Source: Oscillospiraceae bacterium
GTDB taxonomy: Bacteria > Bacillota > Clostridia > Oscillospirales > UBA929
DNA length: 49,266 nucleotides
NCBI GenBank assembly: GCA_031253545.1
Contig: JAIRWH010000021.1
Location: forward strand, 1 to 49,266
Direction: 5' to 3'
The notes under the pieces are model-generated. The model was not told the DNA's origin. It saw only the letters and a list, made by a program, of their open reading frames with translations, and made no database searches. The translations under genes were made by a program, and so were the position numbers. Every line of letters begins with the position of its first letter. The first letter of the stretch is position 1. Positions 29,718-39,520 of the stretch are shown here, one piece after another.

Positions 29718-30319
29718 GGAGCGGAAAGCAACATATCGAGGAAGTCGAAGCTCAGGGCGTGGAAACGGAGCTTTGCCTCGTCGGTTTTATCCTCTCCGTA
29801 TAAGGCGCGGATTGCCAAATAGCACGGCTCGCCCAATCCGGCGCGCGCGAGGAGCGGCGCGAGAGTAACGTCCGCCGCCCAGGGGGTGTCGGGAGGCGCG
29901 GCGTAACCGAGGGCGGCCAAGTCCTCAAACAAGCCGTCCTCATAATACATTATATCGAACGAGGTGAATATATACAAGAGTAGCTCCGGCTGAAAAAAGA
30001 ACGTCTGGAGCCGCTGCGCGTTCACATAGTTGTTCGGCGAGGTTTCGTCGAAGGCTATGACCTGCGGGAAATAGCGCTCCTTGCCGTTGCCGTCGGCGTC
30101 GCCGTGCCTTTCGGCGAAGACGGCGGTAAGCTCGCGGAAGGTTTCCTCGTTCGCGTAGCTTTCGGCGACCACGGCGTAGGTAAAGTCGGGGGGCACTTTG
30201 GAGAGTATGTCCGCGAGCATCCACGCGACAAGCGCCGCGGAGAGCAAGCCGATTAGCACGTGCCACTTGTAATGGTACCAGAACGTATTGACAAACCACC
30301 GGCCGAAGGAACGCCTCAT
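29714..30319 (-). CDS. Single-TM membrane-anchored hypothetical protein
   Basis: MRRSFGRWFVNTFWYHYKWHVLIGLLSAALVAWMLADI...; start at 30319 overlaps the lysS stop. Confidence 0.7.
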   Translation of the reverse strand: MRRSFGRWFVNTFWYHYKWHVLIGLLSAALVAWMLADILSKVPPDFTYAVVAESYANEETFRELTAVFAERHGDADGNGKERYFPQVIAFDETSPNNYVNAQRLQTFFFQPELLLYIFTSFDIMYYEDGLFEDLAALGYAAPPDTPWAADVTLAPLLARAGLGEPCYLAIRALYGEDKTDEAKLRFHALSFDFLDMLLSAP

Positions 30320-31803
30320 TGCCCGGCCTCCGGGCGCATGGTGGGAAACAGGAGCACATCGCGTATGGAGGGGCTGTCCGTGAGCAGCATCACAAGGCGG
30401 TCCACACCGAAGCCCAAGCCGCCCGCGGGCGGCATGCCGTATTCCATAGCGCAAAGGAAGTCTTCGTCCATGCTTGCCGCCACGCCCTCGGCCTTCCGAA
30501 TCTCAAGCTGCCGCGCGAAGCGCGCGCGCTGGTCGGCGGGGTCGTTGAGCTCGGTGAAGGCGTTGCCCATCTCCCAGCCGTTGATGAAAAACTCAAACCG
30601 CTCGGTAAACAGCGGGTCGCGGGCGCAGCGCTTTGCAAGCGGCGAAACCTCCACGGGGTATTCGGTGATAAACACCGGCCCGCGCAGCGTATGCTCGCAT
30701 TTTTCCTCAAACACGGCGTAAAGGCACTCGCCGCGCGTCATGTCGGCGCGGCAGGGCAGCCCCCGCGCCGCCAACGCTTCGCGGGCGTCGGCGTCCGTTT
30801 GCCAATCGTTGTAATCCACGCCCGCGATGTCTTTCACCGCCTGCGTCATGGTGAGCCTCGGCCAGGGCGGGGTGAGGTCCGCCGTGCCGCCTTGGTAAGT
30901 CACGGCGCGCGAACCCGTGACGCGCTCGGCCACATGGGCGAAAAGGCGCTCGATAATATCCATCATGCCGTAATAGTCGGTGTAGGCGCGGTAAAGTTCG
31001 CACATGGTAAACTCCGGGTTGTGCCGCACGCTCATGCCTTCGTTGCGGAATATGCGGCCGAGCTCATACACGCGGTCTATGCCGCCCACAATAAGGCGCT
31101 TCAAGAAAAGCTCCAGCTCTATGCGCAGGTGCATTTGCATATCCAAGGCGTTGAGGTGGGTGCGGAAGGGGCGGGCCGCCGCGCCCGTATCCAAGGTGTG
31201 GAGCACGGGGGTTTCCACCTCCAAAAAACCCTCGCCGTCTAAAAAGGCGCGTATGGCGGCAATGGTTTTGGAGCGCTTCACAAACACCTCTTTTATTTCC
31301 GGGTTCACAATAAGGTCCACATAGCGGCGGCGGTAGCGCGTTTCCGTATCGGTAAGCCCGTGGTACTTTTCCGGCAGCGGGCGCAGCGACTTGGAAAGCA
31401 GCTCCACGCCGTGCGCGTGTACGGATATTTCGCCGCGCTTTGTGCGAAACACCGTGCCGCTCACGGCGATGATGTCGCCTATATCCCAGCGCTTAAACTC
31501 GTCGAACGCCTCCTGCCCCAGGTCGTCGGTCTTCACATACAGCTGCACGCGCCCGGACATATCCTGCAAATCGCAAAAAAACGCCCTGCCCATGTCGCGC
31601 TTGCTCATCTGCCTGCCCGCCAAGCTCACCTTCGAGCCTTCCAAGGCCTCGAAGTTACCCGTTATGTCGCTCGCGAGGTGGGTAACGTCGCAGCGTGTGC
31701 GTAAATAGGGGCTGCGCCCGCTTTCGGTAAGCGCGCGCAGTTTATCTTGCCTTATCTGCAGCAGCTCGCTTTGCCGCTCCTGCGTATCCAGAATCGCCAC
31801 CAT
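30316..31803 (-). CDS. lysS: Lysyl-tRNA synthetase (class II)
   Basis: RDMGRAFFCDLQDMSGRVQLYV, FLEVETPVLH, RIFRNEGMSVRHNPEFTMCELY, PPAGGLGFGVDRLVMLLT. Confidence 0.96.
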   Translation of the reverse strand: MVAILDTQERQSELLQIRQDKLRALTESGRSPYLRTRCDVTHLASDITGNFEALEGSKVSLAGRQMSKRDMGRAFFCDLQDMSGRVQLYVKTDDLGQEAFDEFKRWDIGDIIAVSGTVFRTKRGEISVHAHGVELLSKSLRPLPEKYHGLTDTETRYRRRYVDLIVNPEIKEVFVKRSKTIAAIRAFLDGEGFLEVETPVLHTLDTGAAARPFRTHLNALDMQMHLRIELELFLKRLIVGGIDRVYELGRIFRNEGMSVRHNPEFTMCELYRAYTDYYGMMDIIERLFAHVAERVTGSRAVTYQGGTADLTPPWPRLTMTQAVKDIAGVDYNDWQTDADAREALAARGLPCRADMTRGECLYAVFEEKCEHTLRGPVFITEYPVEVSPLAKRCARDPLFTERFEFFINGWEMGNAFTELNDPADQRARFARQLEIRKAEGVAASMDEDFLCAMEYGMPPAGGLGFGVDRLVMLLTDSPSIRDVLLFPTMRPEAGQ

Positions 31804-31825
31804 CCTCCCGGGTTGCCTTGGGGGG

Positions 31826-32305
31826 TCAAGGCACGCCGATTTCCAATATCTCGAAAGACAGCTGCTTGCCCTCCGGCGACTGAAGCGTTATCACGTCGCC
31901 CGCCCGCTTGCCGATAAGCTCTTTTCCCAAGGGCGATTCGTCCGATATGCGCCCTTCCAAGGGGTTGACCTCCAAGGTGCCCACAAGGAAATAGCTTTCT
32001 TCCTCGCCGTCGTCAAGGCTTTTCACCTTCACGCGGCAACCCGTGTCAATCACATCCACGCCTTCCGGCGCGGCCTCGATGATGACGGCGGCGGCAAGGA
32101 TGGCCTCTACCTCCGCGATACGCGAAAACAGCCTCCCCTGTTCGTTTTTCGCCTCGTCGTATTCGCAGTTTTCCGAAAGGTCGCCGAAAGAGCGAGCCTC
32201 CTTAATCTGCTCGGCCACTTCCTTTTCCCTCACGGTCTTTAAGTGAACCAATTCTTTTTTCAGCTCGTCGTAGCGCTCTTTCGTGAGCTTATACGGCTTA
32301 TTCAC
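31826..32305 (-). CDS. greA: Transcription elongation factor GreA
   Basis: LTKERYDELKKELVHLKTVREKEVAEQIKEARSFGDLSENCEYDEAKNEQ. Confidence 0.96.
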   Translation of the reverse strand: MNKPYKLTKERYDELKKELVHLKTVREKEVAEQIKEARSFGDLSENCEYDEAKNEQGRLFSRIAEVEAILAAAVIIEAAPEGVDVIDTGCRVKVKSLDDGEEESYFLVGTLEVNPLEGRISDESPLGKELIGKRAGDVITLQSPEGKQLSFEILEIGVP

Positions 32306-32390
32306 GGCATATCACCCCACAATGGCTTGCGCCGAGGCAACCTCCGGCACGCCCGAACCGACGGTATTATAACGCTTTTTCCCGGCTTTG

Positions 32391-33635
32391 TCAACCTTCC
32401 GGCGAATCCGGCGGCAATTCCGCGCCGTCAGGCGAGGGCACGCTCAGTCGCAGGTGCGCCACGGCGGCGGCGAGCTGCGTGTCGGCGGAGCGGTCGAAAC
32501 GGTAACGCTCGCGCTGCTCATCCGTGAATATCACCGCCTTGTCGGGGGAAAGCCCGCCGGCCTGCGCCAAGTTGACCCGCCCGGGCGTGAGGTATGTCAT
32601 CACGGAAAGGTGCACGCCGGAGCCGTCTTGCAGCCGATAATCCTTCTGCGCGTAAGCCTTGCCCGTGGTGGGCTCGCCCACCAGCACGGCCCTGTCGTAT
32701 TCGCGCAGGCACGCGCCGAAAAACTCCGCCGCGCTGTAAGAGTCTTTGTTTATCAGCACCACCACGGGCATATCGGTAAACGCCGGCCCTTCCGAGTCCT
32801 TGTATTCCTCCACCCCGTTTTTCGATTGGAGTATTATCAGGCGGCAAGTGGGCAGCAGCAGCGAGAGCATATCCCTCATCTCGTCCACATCGCCGCCGGG
32901 GTTGTCGCGCATATCAATAATCAGCCCGCCCGCGCCGGCGGTTACAATCTGCCGCAGCGCCTCGTCGAAGAGCCCGCCCACGCGGGTCTCGAAGCCGTTT
33001 ACCTTTATATAGCCGAGGTTTTGGTCAATAATCTCGCTGAGCACCATCGGCCGCACCACCACAGAGCGGCGCAGCGTCACGGTGAAGTCCTGCCGGCCCT
33101 CGCGGCGCACGGTGAGCGCCACGGCGGTAAACTCCTCGCCGTCCATACGCGCCAAGGCCGCGCCCTGGCCCAGCGTCCCCACGTCTTCGCCGTCCACAGC
33201 CACAATCAGGTCGCCGGGTATAAGCCCCGCCGTGTCGGCAGGGTAGCCGGAATATACCTCAAGCAGGCGCAGGTAGCCGGAGGAATCGGTGGCGGACACC
33301 GTAACGCCCACCCCCACAAAGCTCTTGTCCGCGCCGGTACGCATGGCAAACTGCTCTTCCGTCATGTAATACGACCACTGGTCGCCGAGGGCGGCAATCA
33401 TGCCCGCCACCGCGCCGCCGTTGAGCATCTCCTCGTCGCAATAGCCGATAAACTCATTGGTTATCGTGTTCTTCGCGCTCATAAACTTCTCTGTGGAAAG
33501 CTCAATCCGGCTCATGTAGTCCATGCGCGCGTTTATGTCGGCGCGCAGCCTGGAATATGTGGTCATATAAGTGGCCACCGCCACAAACACCATGAGCACC
33601 GCCACCGTGGCGAGGTTGAAGCGTTTCTTCATCAC
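32391..33635 (-). CDS. S41 family C-terminal processing peptidase with PDZ domain
   Basis: GVGVTVSATDSSGYLRLLEVYSGYPADTAGLIPGDLIVAVDGEDV; LIIDMRDNPGGDVDEM; INKDSYSAAEFFGACLREY. Confidence 0.92.
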   Translation of the reverse strand: MMKKRFNLATVAVLMVFVAVATYMTTYSRLRADINARMDYMSRIELSTEKFMSAKNTITNEFIGYCDEEMLNGGAVAGMIAALGDQWSYYMTEEQFAMRTGADKSFVGVGVTVSATDSSGYLRLLEVYSGYPADTAGLIPGDLIVAVDGEDVGTLGQGAALARMDGEEFTAVALTVRREGRQDFTVTLRRSVVVRPMVLSEIIDQNLGYIKVNGFETRVGGLFDEALRQIVTAGAGGLIIDMRDNPGGDVDEMRDMLSLLLPTCRLIILQSKNGVEEYKDSEGPAFTDMPVVVLINKDSYSAAEFFGACLREYDRAVLVGEPTTGKAYAQKDYRLQDGSGVHLSVMTYLTPGRVNLAQAGGLSPDKAVIFTDEQRERYRFDRSADTQLAAAVAHLRLSVPSPDGAELPPDSPEG

Positions 33636-33648
33636 TGGCGTTCACACC

Positions 33649-34887
33649 TTATTTCTTTGTAAAGTATTGTTCGGGGTCCACGGCCTTGCCGTTCACATGG
33701 GTCTCAAAGTGCAAATGCGGGCCTGTGGCAAGCCCCGTGCTGCCCACATAGCCGATAACGTCGCCCTTCTTCACGGCCTTGCCCGACTTCACGGCCATTT
33801 TGGATAAATGCGCGTAGAGCGTGAGGCGGCCGCCGCCGTGGTCTATGCAGATATAGTTGCCGTAGCCGGAGTTATACTGCGCCACAAGCACGGTGCCGTC
33901 GTTGGCGGCCACCACCTTCGTGCCCTGCGGCGCGGGGGAGATGTCTATGCCGTTGTGCATACGGTTGTATTTGAGTATAGGGTGGAAACGCATGCCGAAG
34001 CCGTTGTTTATGGTGTTGTAGCCCGGCACGGGCCAGGCGTATTCGCCGCCCACATATTCGGTCTTCTTCTTCGCGGCCTCCTGCTGTTTCTTGAAAAGCT
34101 CCTGCAAGGCTTTCAGCTCTTCCTGCGCCGCCTTTTCCGCCGCCTCCGCGTCGCCGTAGGCCTTTTCCGCGCTGAGCATATCGCCATAGAGCGAGGCGAT
34201 AATCTCGTCTATCTCGGCGTATTGTTCGGCAAGCTCCGCCTGGCTTTCCACAAGCGCCTTCGATATTTCGTGCAGGTCCTCCCTGTCCGCCTCAAGTTGC
34301 GCCTTCGCGGCCTCAATCTCCGCCCGCGCCTCCCTGAGGTTTTCCATCACGCGCCTGTCGCTGTCCATGACCTCGTTGATGATGTCAATGCGCGTGAGCA
34401 GGTCGGAGAAACTGCGCGACTGAAAGAGTATGGAGAGATAAGAGGCCTCGCCCGCCTCCTCCATAATACGCATACGCGTGCGGAAGAGCGCGTCGGCTTC
34501 GCTCTCGCGCTCCAAAGCCGCCTCCAGCTCGGTTTGCTGCTCGGCCAAACGGATATTGATGTCGCGGATTAACAGCTCGTGGTTTTCGATTTCCAATTCG
34601 AGCAGCTCGATTTGCTCGTCCACCGACACTTTAAGCTGCACGGCGCCTGCTTTGTTGTTTTTCAGCGTTTTCAGCTGGTTTTGCAGCGTTTTCTTCTTGT
34701 CGGCGTACACCTGGGCGTCTTGCTTGCGCTTGTCAATGTCCTTCTGGGTAACCTTTTGCTCCGCCGCGCTCGCCACTAAATATGTGAGGGCGGAGATGAC
34801 GAGGGGCACGATGAGCATGGCCGCTATGAGCAAAGCCAAAACCATCGCCCTCTTTTGCGCCGGGGTGCGTTTCATCGCAAAAATCAC
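33649..34887 (-). CDS. M23 family metallopeptidase with N-terminal coiled coil (EnvC-like)
   Basis: Coiled coil then [44 protein letters not shown]...[15 protein letters not shown]. Confidence 0.94.
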   Translation of the reverse strand: MIFAMKRTPAQKRAMVLALLIAAMLIVPLVISALTYLVASAAEQKVTQKDIDKRKQDAQVYADKKKTLQNQLKTLKNNKAGAVQLKVSVDEQIELLELEIENHELLIRDINIRLAEQQTELEAALERESEADALFRTRMRIMEEAGEASYLSILFQSRSFSDLLTRIDIINEVMDSDRRVMENLREARAEIEAAKAQLEADREDLHEISKALVESQAELAEQYAEIDEIIASLYGDMLSAEKAYGDAEAAEKAAQEELKALQELFKKQQEAAKKKTEYVGGEYAWPVPGYNTINNGFGMRFHPILKYNRMHNGIDISPAPQGTKVVAANDGTVLVAQYNSGYGNYICIDHGGGRLTLYAHLSKMAVKSGKAVKKGDVIGYVGSTGLATGPHLHFETHVNGKAVDPEQYFTKK

Positions 34888-35799
34888 CTACACTTTCAGG
34901 AACTTGCGGATTGTGAGCAGCGAGCCGCCCACCCCCACGAAGAAACCGACCGCCGTGAATACGGCCGCCACGGGCATGAGAAGCTCCGAGAAGCTGAGGA
35001 TTTCGATGCTGATGATACCGCTCGCGCCCGTGCCGGTTATGGAGCCCGCGAGGCGCTCATAGAGGAACCATTGGATAAAAAACGCCGCCGCGGAGCCGAT
35101 TAGCCCTATAAGCACCCCCTGCACCACAAACGGCCAGCGGATAAACGCCTTCGTGGCGCCCACCATGCGCATAATGGCGATTTCCTCCTTGCGGTCAAAC
35201 GTGGCGAGTTTTATGGTGTTGGAGATGATGAACACGGAAACGAGCAACAGCACCACTATGAGCGCGAGGGAGATAACCCGCACCACGCCCCTCACGGCCA
35301 CCAAGCCCTGCGCGATTTTCATGTCCGCCCTCACGCCCGCCACACCGCGCAGCTGCTCCAACGTGCTTATGGTATCGTCTATTTGCGATATGTCCATGAG
35401 GGTAATCTGGTAGCGGTGGCGGAAGAGGTTTTTGTTTTCATAGCCCTCCAGCAGTTTGCGGTCCTCCTCGCCGAAGCGCTCTATGAAGTCTTGCAGCGCC
35501 TGCTCGCGGGAAACGAAAACCGAATCGCGCACATTGGCGAGCGCGTTGATGGACGAACCCACGCTCAGCGCCTGCGCGTCGCTCAGCTCCTCGTCCACAA
35601 ACGCGGCGATTTCGTTAGACTGCCCAAGGCTCACTATCATGTCGTTGATGTTCACGGTCAGCAACGTGAAGCTGCCCATAATAATGAGGCAGGCCACAAT
35701 AACCCCCACGGCGGCAAAGCTCATAAAGCCATGCACAAATATGGAGCGCACGCCCTCGGTCAAAAAATATCCCGTGCCGCCGTGAATCCTCTTTTTCAT
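34888..35799 (-). CDS. ftsX: Cell division ABC permease FtsX
   Basis: Adjacent to ftsE; TM topology; FGEEDRKLLEGYENKN; IAIMRMVGATKAFIRWPFVVQG. Confidence 0.94.
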   Translation of the reverse strand: MKKRIHGGTGYFLTEGVRSIFVHGFMSFAAVGVIVACLIIMGSFTLLTVNINDMIVSLGQSNEIAAFVDEELSDAQALSVGSSINALANVRDSVFVSREQALQDFIERFGEEDRKLLEGYENKNLFRHRYQITLMDISQIDDTISTLEQLRGVAGVRADMKIAQGLVAVRGVVRVISLALIVVLLLVSVFIISNTIKLATFDRKEEIAIMRMVGATKAFIRWPFVVQGVLIGLIGSAAAFFIQWFLYERLAGSITGTGASGIISIEILSFSELLMPVAAVFTAVGFFVGVGGSLLTIRKFLKV

Positions 35800-36476
35800 A
35801 CGTTGTAATACCCGCCTTGCCTGTCGCCCACTATCTTGCCGTTGTCAATGGTCACCACGCGCTTCTTGAAACGGTTGACAAGCTCCTTTTCATGGGATAC
35901 CGTGAGCACCGTGGTGCCCAAGGCGTTAATCCGCTCGAGCAGCATCATAATTTCCAAACTGCGTTCGGGGTCGAGGTTGCCCGTGGGCTCGTCGGCGATT
36001 ATCACGCGCGGATTGTTTATCAGCGCCCTCGCCACAGCCACCCGCTGCTGCTCCCCGCCGGAAAGCTCAAACGGCCGCCGCCGCGCCTTGTGGCTCAACC
36101 CCACAAGGTCGAGCACATAGGGCACCCGCAGCTTGATGTCCCTGTGCGAAGCGCCCACCACGCGCATGGCGAACGCCACGTTTTCATACACGCTTTTGTT
36201 CTCTATCAGGCGGAAGTCTTGGAATATCACGCCCAGCGTGCGCCGCAGCATGGGGATTTCGCTCACCCTGATGGTGTTCACGTTGAAGCCGTTTACCAGC
36301 ACCTTGCCCTCCGTGGGGCGTATCTCCGAGGTGAGCAGCTTAATAACCGTGGATTTGCCGGAGCCGGACGGGCCGATTAAAAACACAAACTCGCCGTCGT
36401 CAATACGCATCGTCACGCCTTTAAGCGCCTTTGTGCCGTTGTCGTAGGCCTTATACACGTCCACAAGGCGAACCAT
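35796..36476 (-). CDS. ftsE: Cell division ATP-binding protein FtsE
   Basis: FLIGPSGSGKSTVIKLL, LSGGEQQRVAVARAL, VIIADEPTGNLDPERS. Confidence 0.96.
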   Translation of the reverse strand: MVRLVDVYKAYDNGTKALKGVTMRIDDGEFVFLIGPSGSGKSTVIKLLTSEIRPTEGKVLVNGFNVNTIRVSEIPMLRRTLGVIFQDFRLIENKSVYENVAFAMRVVGASHRDIKLRVPYVLDLVGLSHKARRRPFELSGGEQQRVAVARALINNPRVIIADEPTGNLDPERSLEIMMLLERINALGTTVLTVSHEKELVNRFKKRVVTIDNGKIVGDRQGGYYNV

Positions 36477-37588
36477 CAGCGCGGAGTCTCCCCTGATTGC
36501 AGGTACTTCCTCACCATAAGCCCCACCTTAAACAGCACGGCATGCTCAAAGTTTTGCAGGTCAAGCCCCGTCAGGCGCTTTATTTTTTCCAAGCGGTAGA
36601 CCAATGTGTTGCGGTGCAGATACATTTTCCGGGAAGTCTCCGCAAGGCTGAGGCTGTTCTCAAAGAAACTCTGCGCCGTGTTGAGCATCTCCTGGTCAAG
36701 CGCGTCCGCGGAAGCGCCGGGAAACGCCTCGCTCAAAAATACGGCGCAGTCGTCCGCGGCAAGCCGGTAGATGAGGCGGCCGAAGCCCAGGGAAGAGTAG
36801 TGGTGCACCGCCTTGCCGGAGGAAAACGCCATGCCCACCCGCAGCGCCGTGCGCGCGTCCCGCAGCGAAACGGCGACGTCGCCGAGGCGGGGCGCGGGTG
36901 TGCCGATACCGATAAGCGAACGCACCATAAGCTCCGACTTCAATGTGGCCTCAAGCGTTTCCGCAAACGATACGACCTCCTCTTGTTGCATAAAATCGTT
37001 TTGCTCCAGCACCAGCGCGAGCTCCGTGCCGCCGAGCGGCACAGCGTAATTGCCGCGCCTTTCCGGCAGCAGGTTGCGCGCTATGTCCGCCGCCGCCGCG
37101 TCGGAGCCGTCCGGCAAACGTATGAGAAGCACGACGCGCGGCACGACCTCTTCAATATGCAGTTCGCGGCTGCGCGGGGCTATATCGCCGGGCGACACGG
37201 TGCCCAGGAGCAGGTTCTTGATGAACGTGGTCTTGTCGTGCTTTTCGTCGTAAGCGTCTTTCGCCACGCCGAGCGCCACGGCGGCCATGAGGCACACGCT
37301 CGCCGCGGTCTCGTCCCCGCCTTCCGCAAACACGGTTATCTCCTTTTGCAGGTTCCAGCCCGGCAACGGCATATAAGTATATCCGTCCCGCGCCGTCGGC
37401 TCCGCCGAATACTGTTCGCGCTCGGCTCCCGCCTCGCCCCACTCGGAATCCACGAGCGACGGGTCCGTGCACGCCGCCACGCGTCCGTCGCCGTCCAATA
37501 CGCCGATGAGGCGCGATGTGGCTTTCTTCATTTGCAGCAAAACGCCTTGAAACACTCTGCCGTACATTAACATAACCTCCGCAGGCAT
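36476..37588 (-). CDS. PucR/CdaR-type regulator with C-terminal HTH
   Basis: C-terminus MLNTAQSFFENSLSLAETSRKMYLHRNTLVYRLEKIKRLTGLDLQNFEHAVLFKVGL (PucR HTH). Confidence 0.87.
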   Translation of the reverse strand: MPAEVMLMYGRVFQGVLLQMKKATSRLIGVLDGDGRVAACTDPSLVDSEWGEAGAEREQYSAEPTARDGYTYMPLPGWNLQKEITVFAEGGDETAASVCLMAAVALGVAKDAYDEKHDKTTFIKNLLLGTVSPGDIAPRSRELHIEEVVPRVVLLIRLPDGSDAAAADIARNLLPERRGNYAVPLGGTELALVLEQNDFMQQEEVVSFAETLEATLKSELMVRSLIGIGTPAPRLGDVAVSLRDARTALRVGMAFSSGKAVHHYSSLGFGRLIYRLAADDCAVFLSEAFPGASADALDQEMLNTAQSFFENSLSLAETSRKMYLHRNTLVYRLEKIKRLTGLDLQNFEHAVLFKVGLMVRKYLQSGETPR

Positions 37589-37725
37589 ACCTCAACGTCT
37601 ATCAAGAGTACACCATTACGCGCTTTTTTTCAAGCCCCGATTTACATAATTCACAAAAATCTCACAATTCACACCCAAATGCCGCCGAGCGGAAGCCCGC
37701 CGGGCGGCAGGAGGGCGCGTGTTAC

Positions 37726-37754
37726 TTGACGCGCCGCGGGCGTTCGCGTATAAT
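37726..37754 (+). promoter_or_regulatory. Candidate promoter TTGACG-N17-TATAAT
   Basis: ttgacg 37726-37731, tataat 37749-37754, upstream of the lipoprotein at 37933 with a roughly 180-nt leader. Confidence 0.65.
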
Positions 37755-37821
37755 AATCAGCGGCGGTCGGATTTGCGAGAGCGGGCGCGGCGTTGCCGTC
37801 CGCGCGCGCTCCGCGCGACCC

Positions 37822-37986
37822 GGTCAACCCGATGTTCCCGCGGCAGGCAAACGGCGGTTTTATTACCCTCGCGATAAACGGTTGCGACAGGCGCGGAAAG
37901 ATTCCGCCGGCTGTCAAATAGGGGTGAGGACGATGAAAAGGGTTTTCGCGGCCTTGCCGCTTGCAGCGGCGTTGCTTTGCGCGTCG
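37822..37986 (+). repeat. Dispersed duplicate B; partner (inverted) at 12431-12594
   Basis: Contains a leuS-tail-like remnant (gtcaacccgatgttcccgcggcag), a hairpin (gacag-gc-gcggaa-aga-ttccgc-cg-gctgtc) and the lipoprotein start. Confidence 0.85.
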
Positions 37987-38478
37987 TGCGGCTATGTTTC
38001 CCAAACTGCCCCGCCGCCGTCGGACGGGGGTACGCCGAGCCTGCCGGCAATGTCGCCGTCCGGCGACCCGGCGCCAACGCGGCCGTCCCCTTCGCCGAGC
38101 GACGGCGTGAGCGCGAGCGCCGGGCGGGAGGAAACATATACGCGCGAGCAGATTCTGTTTGCGCTCAGGGACCAGCTCATCGCAAACGGCTGGGACCCGG
38201 ACACCTCGCTTGTGGTTTCCGCCCAAAAAACGGAGAGGGATAAGGACAGCTTCTATTGGGAATCCGCCGGGGAAACCGTGGATTTATCGCAGTCCGCGCG
38301 GTATTTGGTGGAAGTGAGAATCGTGCAGTCCGAAGACGAATACGCCGTCTTGGAAGAGATATACAAAGACGCCGAGACCAACCCGTTTCGCCGCGAAGGG
38401 GATTACACGTTCGTAACCGACTATTACTATTTCAACGACGCGGACGGCGAGCCGAGGTTGGCCTATGTCGCGTGCTAA
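37933..38478 (+). CDS. Lipoprotein with Ser/Pro-rich linker, unknown function
   Basis: MKRVFAALPLAAALLCASCGYVSQTAPPPSDGG...; lipobox LLCASC; upstream promoter and RBS. Confidence 0.8.
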   Translation: MKRVFAALPLAAALLCASCGYVSQTAPPPSDGGTPSLPAMSPSGDPAPTRPSPSPSDGVSASAGREETYTREQILFALRDQLIANGWDPDTSLVVSAQKTERDKDSFYWESAGETVDLSQSARYLVEVRIVQSEDEYAVLEEIYKDAETNPFRREGDYTFVTDYYYFNDADGEPRLAYVAC

Positions 38479-38522
38479 GGCGGCGCTCCCTCGCCAAGTT
38501 CCCCGTCGCGGAGCGCGTGGGC

Positions 38523-38628
38523 GGCGCGCCCGTGGGCTTGCCGTCGGGCGCAAACCGCCGTGCCGCGAAAACGAACCAAACGTAAAGGGGTTCGCAGCCA
38601 CGCGGCGTTCGGCCGGGCTTTGCGTCAG
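38523..38628. repeat. 106-bp direct repeat, copy 1
   Basis: ggcgcgcccgtgggcttgccgtcggg...cgggctttgcgtcag; about 2 mismatches to 39400-39505. Confidence 0.9.
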
Positions 38629-38677
38629 CCCGCGAAAAACCGCCCGGAGGCGGTTGTGGTTTGCGTTGTTGCCGTTG

Positions 38678-38911
38678 TCACCCCGTCATTGCGGCAACTT
38701 TGGCCGCACACTGTTTCCAAGTAAGCCTGCCGCCCTTGCAGCGCGGACATTCAATCACTTGCGATTCAAGAAAGGAAAATACATCATTGGTTTCGTCGCA
38801 CTCAATCCAAAACACCCGTTCGCCGTTATGCTGTCCTTCCGAGTCAACAAGGACTCCGATTATACGTTTTTCGCCATCGTCCGCTATAACGTGTGAATAA
38901 TCTTTAATCAT
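38678..38911 (-). CDS. Small acidic hypothetical protein, candidate immunity/antitoxin partner
   Basis: MIKDYSHVIADDGEKRIIGVLVDSEGQHNGERVFWIECDETNDVFSFLESQVIECPRCKGG...; overlaps the upstream ORF by 4 nt (ATGA). Confidence 0.65.
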   Translation of the reverse strand: MIKDYSHVIADDGEKRIIGVLVDSEGQHNGERVFWIECDETNDVFSFLESQVIECPRCKGGRLTWKQCAAKVAAMTG

Positions 38912-39270
38912 TTTGGACGCTCCCTTCTGTATGCTGTTATATTTCTCGGCGGTCCGCCCTTTTCAATTATCCAAGCGGTTAAAAACGTCCTCTTTTTTGT
39001 TATGCCGAGTTCCATATATACAGTATACAACATCCCGCGCTCGTCTTCAATCCTTAATACCACATTATTTTCTTTCAGGCCGTCCAGTAAATCTTGCTCA
39101 AGCCTTTTTGCGTGCTTTGCCGTATATCCCACTTCCGCAAAATCCTCAAAATGGTTTGTACCCGGCTTTAGGTAATATTGCCTTATTTTATCTCTCGGCA
39201 CAACGGCACTACCATAATTCGGCAATCTGCCTGACCGCCGTCCGCTCCCGCTTTGTCCCACGTCTGCCAT
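38908..39270 (-). CDS. DUF6883-like candidate toxin-domain protein
   Basis: RLPNYGSAVVPRDKIRQYYLKPGTNHFEDFAEVGYT...TFLTAWIIEKGGPPRNITAYRRE resembles DUF6883-type domains (recognised by eye). Confidence 0.6.
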   Translation of the reverse strand: MADVGQSGSGRRSGRLPNYGSAVVPRDKIRQYYLKPGTNHFEDFAEVGYTAKHAKRLEQDLLDGLKENNVVLRIEDERGMLYTVYMELGITKKRTFLTAWIIEKGGPPRNITAYRRERPK

Positions 39271-39285
39271 CCCACCTTCGGGAGT

Positions 39286-39314
39286 ATTATATCAAACTCA
39301 AAATGCTTTCGCAA
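39286..39314 (-). promoter_or_regulatory. Candidate promoter TTGCGA-N17-TATAAT upstream of the toxin-like gene
   Basis: On minus strand: TTGCGA (39314-39309), TATAAT (39291-39286), followed by gaaggtgggATG. Confidence 0.5.
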
Positions 39315-39399
39315 GAGTTTGGCGCCTGTGTCGTTGAGGGGGAAGGGGATATGCCGTTGCCCGGCGACGCCGTAAGAGCCGTTTGCGGCGGCGGAGTCC

Positions 39400-39505
39400 G
39401 GCGCGCCCGTGGGCTTGCCGTCGGGCGCAAACCGCCGTGCCGCGGAAACGAACCAAACGTAAAGGGGTTCGCAACCACGCGGCGTTCGGCCGGGCTTTGC
39501 GTCAG
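39400..39505. repeat. 106-bp direct repeat, copy 2
   Basis: Same orientation as 38523-38628; about 104/106 identical by hand comparison. Confidence 0.9.
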
Positions 39506-39520
39506 TCCACATACCACCCG

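Noticed and set aside
32388-33662. Plus-strand ORF (424 aa) opposite the S41 peptidase
   Set aside because: Antisense shadow of a well-supported peptidase gene.
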